This document shows, piece by piece, positions 5,806-7,845 of a DNA stretch of 7,845 nucleotides. The notes beneath the pieces were generated by a model. It was not told the DNA's origin and ran no database searches. It saw only the letters and a list, made by a program, of their open reading frames with translations. Source of the stretch: Solirubrobacterales bacterium. Lineage in GTDB: Bacteria > Actinomycetota > Thermoleophilia > Solirubrobacterales > 70-9. The position numbers and the translations under genes are program-made. The number at the start of each line of letters is the position of its first letter. Position 1 is the stretch's first letter. The DNA is taken from NCBI GenBank assembly GCA_030152505.1, contig JASLJO010000237.1:1-7845 (forward strand), read 5' to 3'.

Positions 5806-6422
5806 TGGCGGAGGACTACCGGCCCGCACCGGTGGCCGCCCGCGTTGCGGGGGCGGTAGACCTGCCCGCCCTGGCCGAGACGATGGCCGAGGCCTTCTAC
5901 GACGACCCGGTCTGGGGTTGGGCGTTTCCGGACCCCGAGCGGCGGCTCGAGCAGCAACGGGTTCTCTGGCGGTTCGCGCTCGGGTCGGCGCTCGACCATG
6001 GCTGGGTCTGGCTCACCGCCGACTGCGCGTCGGCCTCACTCTGGATTCCACCGGGCAGGCCCGAGCTGCGCCCAGAGGATGAGCGGCGGCTGAAGCCGCT
6101 GCTGGTCGAGCTGCTCGGCGACGGGGCGACGAGGGTGCTCGAGACCTTCGAGCGCTTCGATGTCGCCCATCCCCGAGGAGAGCAGCACTACTACCTGAGT
6201 CTCCTCGCCACCCATCCAGACCACCGCGGTCGCGGCGAGGGCATGGGGCTGTTGGCAGACAACCTGAAGCGAATCGACGCCGAGGGCGCACCCGCATTCC
6301 TCGAGTCCTCCAATCCCGCCAACGATCGCCGCTACGAACGACTCGGCTTCGTTCGCTGTGGCGAGTTCGCGCTGGGCGAAGACGGACCGGGCGTAACGCA
6401 GATGTGGCGCGATCCGCGCTAG
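5805..6422 (+). CDS. GNAT family N-acetyltransferase coupled to the gcv operon
   Basis: This 205-residue GNAT protein starts at ATG 5805, sharing one base with the gcvPB stop (TGATG), so it is probably translated by ribosomes finishing gcvPB. It is the only ATG start among the genes whose start is visible. The N-terminal part (LPALAETMAEAFYDDPVWGWAFPD, about 20-43) is typical of a GNAT group with FxxDP near the first helix. Motif A is YYLSLLATHPDHRGRGEGMGLL (129-150) with the acetyl-CoA loop R-G-R-G-E-G. Motif B is FLESSNPANDRRYERLGF (165-182), followed by a final strand ending TQMWRDP. The substrate is unknown. Its coupling to gcvPB may mean a job related to glycine or one-carbon metabolism, or simple hitch-hiking. 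The gene ends convergently on the polymerase gene, overlapping it by four bases. Confidence 0.88.
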   Translation: MAEDYRPAPVAARVAGAVDLPALAETMAEAFYDDPVWGWAFPDPERRLEQQRVLWRFALGSALDHGWVWLTADCASASLWIPPGRPELRPEDERRLKPLLVELLGDGATRVLETFERFDVAHPRGEQHYYLSLLATHPDHRGRGEGMGLLADNLKRIDAEGAPAFLESSNPANDRRYERLGFVRCGEFALGEDGPGVTQMWRDPR

Positions 6423-6452
6423 AGCTCGGGCAGCTCCTGCTCGAGCTCTAGC
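6418..6452. terminator. Long hairpin over convergent stop codons, candidate bidirectional terminator
   Basis: Bases 6418-6433 pair with 6437-6452: eleven perfect pairs (GCTAGAGCTCG with CGAGCTCTAGC), one G.T wobble (6429/6441), then GCAG with CTGC, closed by the three-base loop CTC. The stem covers the end of both convergent genes. Neither side has a run of T after the stem, so it would be a U-less hairpin of the kind often proposed for high-GC actinobacteria. The left arm holds the plus-strand stop; the whole stem after 6418 is also the last codons of the polymerase gene on the minus strand. Confidence 0.6.
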
Positions 6453-7336
6453 ACCGGGGCGAAGAGGTCGCCGTGCTGTTCGACGCGCTCCAGCACTTCG
6501 CCGGCCTCGAAGACAAGTGAGTCGCGGTCGCCCTCCTCCACGGCCCGTTCGACCTCCTTCCAGGTGACCGGGGTGGAGACGGTCGGGTGCTCGCGGGCGC
6601 GCAGCGAGTAGACGGAGATCGTCGTTTTGCGTTCGTTGTTCTGGTACCAGTCGATGAAGACCTTGCCGCTGCGGTCGGTCTTTTTGCCCATTTTCGCCAG
6701 CACTTCGTCCGGGGTCTGCTTGGCGATCAGCCGTGCGATCGCCTGGGCGAAGGGGCGCGTCTCCTCGTAAGAGGTCGCCGTGTTCAGCGGCACGTAGAGC
6801 TGCATCCCCTTCGAGCCCGAGGTCTTGGCGAAGCACTCGAGCTTCACCTGGGCGAGCAGCTCGCGTAGGCGCAGGGCCACTCGCGAGCAGTCGAGAACGT
6901 CGGCCGGCGGGCCGGGATCGAGGTCGAAGGCGAGCACGGTCGGCTGCTCGTGTTTCTTGCCCAGCGAGAGCGAGGGGTGCAGCTCGATCGCCGCAAGCTG
7001 CGCCATCCAGACCAGCGTCGGCAGCCCGTCGCAGACGCAGAAGTCGATGTAGCCGGCGTGCGGGCCCGCTTTCACCCGGGTCGTCTTGACCCACTCTGGG
7101 CGGTGCTTGGGGCAGCGCTTCTCGAAGAAAGCGGCGTCGAGGTCGTCGACGCCTTCGGGGAAGCGGCGCAGGGTCACCGCGCGGCCGTGCAGGTGGGGGA
7201 TGATCGCCGGCGCCACCTTGGCGTAGTAGTCGACCATCTCGCCCTTGGTGAACCCGGCCTTGGGATAGAGCACCTTGTCGAGGTTGGTGAGCTTCAGCTC
7301 ACGGCCGTCGACCTCGACCTGACGGCTGGTCGCCAC
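6419..7336 (-). CDS. Stand-alone LigD-type NHEJ primase-polymerase
   Basis: This 305-residue protein matches the polymerase domain (archaeo-eukaryotic primase fold) that in bacterial LigD fills gaps and adds nucleotides, preferably ribonucleotides, at Ku-bound DNA ends. Motif I is LAFDLDPGP (135-143) with metal-binding Asp138 and Asp140. The upstream IELHPSL (117-123) has the conserved His120. Motif II is TSGSKGMQLYVPL (172-184), where the His found in many homologues (SGxKGxH) is Gln179. Motif III is VFIDWYQNNERKTT (226-239) with Asp229. N-terminal LTNLDKVLYP (16-25) is the usual opening. There is no ligase or nuclease domain, so the protein is polymerase only. The start is GTG 7336, two bases after the ku stop with no clear Shine-Dalgarno, so it is probably coupled to ku. 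The stop TAG lies in the CTAG shared with the convergent GNAT gene. Confidence 0.93.
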   Translation of the reverse strand: MATSRQVEVDGRELKLTNLDKVLYPKAGFTKGEMVDYYAKVAPAIIPHLHGRAVTLRRFPEGVDDLDAAFFEKRCPKHRPEWVKTTRVKAGPHAGYIDFCVCDGLPTLVWMAQLAAIELHPSLSLGKKHEQPTVLAFDLDPGPPADVLDCSRVALRLRELLAQVKLECFAKTSGSKGMQLYVPLNTATSYEETRPFAQAIARLIAKQTPDEVLAKMGKKTDRSGKVFIDWYQNNERKTTISVYSLRAREHPTVSTPVTWKEVERAVEEGDRDSLVFEAGEVLERVEQHGDLFAPVLELEQELPEL

Positions 7337-7338
7337 GC

Positions 7339-7845
7339 CTACTTCGAGGCTTTGGCTTTTTTGCCGGAGCCACGTTTCTTCGGCGCGGCTTTGGCTTTTT
7401 TCGTGCCCGCCTTCGATTTGGGTGCTTTCGCCTTGGCCCCGCCTTTGCGCTCTTTGACCGCCGCGATGCTCTCCTCAAGGGCGCTCATCAGGTCGGGTGC
7501 GGCGGTCGGCTTCGGCTCCTCGGCCTCCGGCGCGGTGAGGACGTCCTTGCCCTCGGCCTTGCGTTCGATCAGGGCCAGCAGCTGCTCGCGGTACTCGTCG
7601 CGGTAGGCGCCGGGGTCGAACTCGGTGGTCAGCGACTCGATCAGCTGCTCGGCCATCTCGACCTCTTTCTTCGCCACCTTCTGCTTGCTCTGTGGCAGCA
7701 CGTCCTCGAGCTCGGACGGCGCCACGACCTCGTCGGCGAAGCGCATCGTGGTCAGGGTGAGGACGCCGTCGCCGGGGCGCAGCGCCGCCAGGTGCTCCTT
7801 GTTGCGGAAGACGAAGCGGGCGATCGCCACCTTGCCCGATTCCTG
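7339..7845 (-). CDS. ku: DNA end-binding protein Ku, 5'-truncated by the window edge
   Basis: Bacterial Ku is a homodimeric ring that threads onto double-strand break ends and recruits the LigD-type polymerase and ligase. The visible 168 residues start at the right edge with QESGKVAIARFVFRNKEHLAALRP and LTTMRFADEV, the conserved end of the Ku core. These lead into the helical dimer/arm region (KKEVEMAEQLIESLTTEFDPGAYRDEYREQLLALIERKAEGK). The last 38 residues hold 15 Lys and 2 Arg with Ala, Pro and Gly, a basic low-complexity tail like those of mycobacterial Ku, which bind DNA without sequence preference. The GTG at 7830 is the internal Val of GKVAIARF, not a start; roughly 110-120 N-terminal residues are outside the window. 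The TAG stop is two bases from the polymerase start. Confidence 0.95.
   Translation of the reverse strand, partial: QESGKVAIARFVFRNKEHLAALRPGDGVLTLTTMRFADEVVAPSELEDVLPQSKQKVAKKEVEMAEQLIESLTTEFDPGAYRDEYREQLLALIERKAEGKDVLTAPEAEEPKPTAAPDLMSALEESIAAVKERKGGAKAKAPKSKAGTKKAKAAPKKRGSGKKAKASK
7348..7401. repeat. Direct repeat encoding part of the Ku lysine tail
   Basis: GGCTTTGGCTTTTTT occurs at 7348-7362 and again at 7387-7401, a spacing of 39 bases or exactly 13 codons. On the minus strand each copy encodes Lys-Lys-Ala-Lys-Ala using AAA codons, unusual against the GC-rich codon use around it. It suggests that the tail grew by in-frame duplication. Confidence 0.75.

Noticed and set aside
4246..5829. 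Long minus-strand open frame opposite gcvPB
   Set aside because: It mirrors gcvPB almost exactly, has no motif and conflicts with a strongly supported gene.

Overview
The window comes from a high-GC bacterium, most likely an actinobacterium. The pointers are strong G/C bias at third codon positions, mostly GTG or TTG starts, start codons without a Shine-Dalgarno but with a TANNNT box seven bases upstream, and a Ku/LigD-type polymerase pair. The split glycine decarboxylase (separate GcvPA and GcvPB) is unlike Streptomyces or Mycobacterium. It would fit a deep actinobacterial lineage such as Thermoleophilia/Solirubrobacterales, but that placement is inference.

Layout. Bases 1-130 are an antisense fragment of ftsZ. 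It folds back at about 126-131 onto a second, plus-strand ftsZ copy that runs to 874, so the left edge is an inverted duplication and quite possibly an assembly or amplification chimera. Bases 890-1366 (minus) encode a GNAT acetyltransferase, convergent to ftsZ and divergent from the next block. Bases 1411-6422 (plus) are a compact glycine-cleavage operon, gcvT-gcvH-gcvPA-gcvPB, ending in a translationally coupled second GNAT gene. Bases 6419-7845 (minus) are a non-homologous end-joining pair: ku, cut by the window's right edge, and a stand-alone LigD-type primase-polymerase gene two bases behind it. The operon's GNAT gene and the polymerase gene converge and share a CTAG that supplies both stop codons. 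A 16-bp hairpin starts one base before that CTAG.

How the genes work together. GcvPA and GcvPB together decarboxylate glycine with PLP and pass the aminomethyl group to the lipoyl arm of GcvH. GcvT moves the one-carbon unit to tetrahydrofolate and releases ammonia. The fourth part, dihydrolipoamide dehydrogenase, is not here and must come from elsewhere. Ku binds and bridges broken DNA ends, and the polymerase fills or extends them; the sealing ligase is also not in the window. FtsZ is the division-ring GTPase.

There is no gene-free stretch longer than about 45 bases, and I see no RNA genes, CRISPR arrays, insertion sequences or riboswitches. The content is mainly housekeeping. I do not see a clearly new biological system. 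The points most worth a second look are the ftsZ fold-back with synonymous-only differences, the hairpin over the shared stops, the paired leaderless-type promoters, the His-to-Gln change in polymerase motif II, and the GNAT gene coupled to the gcv operon.
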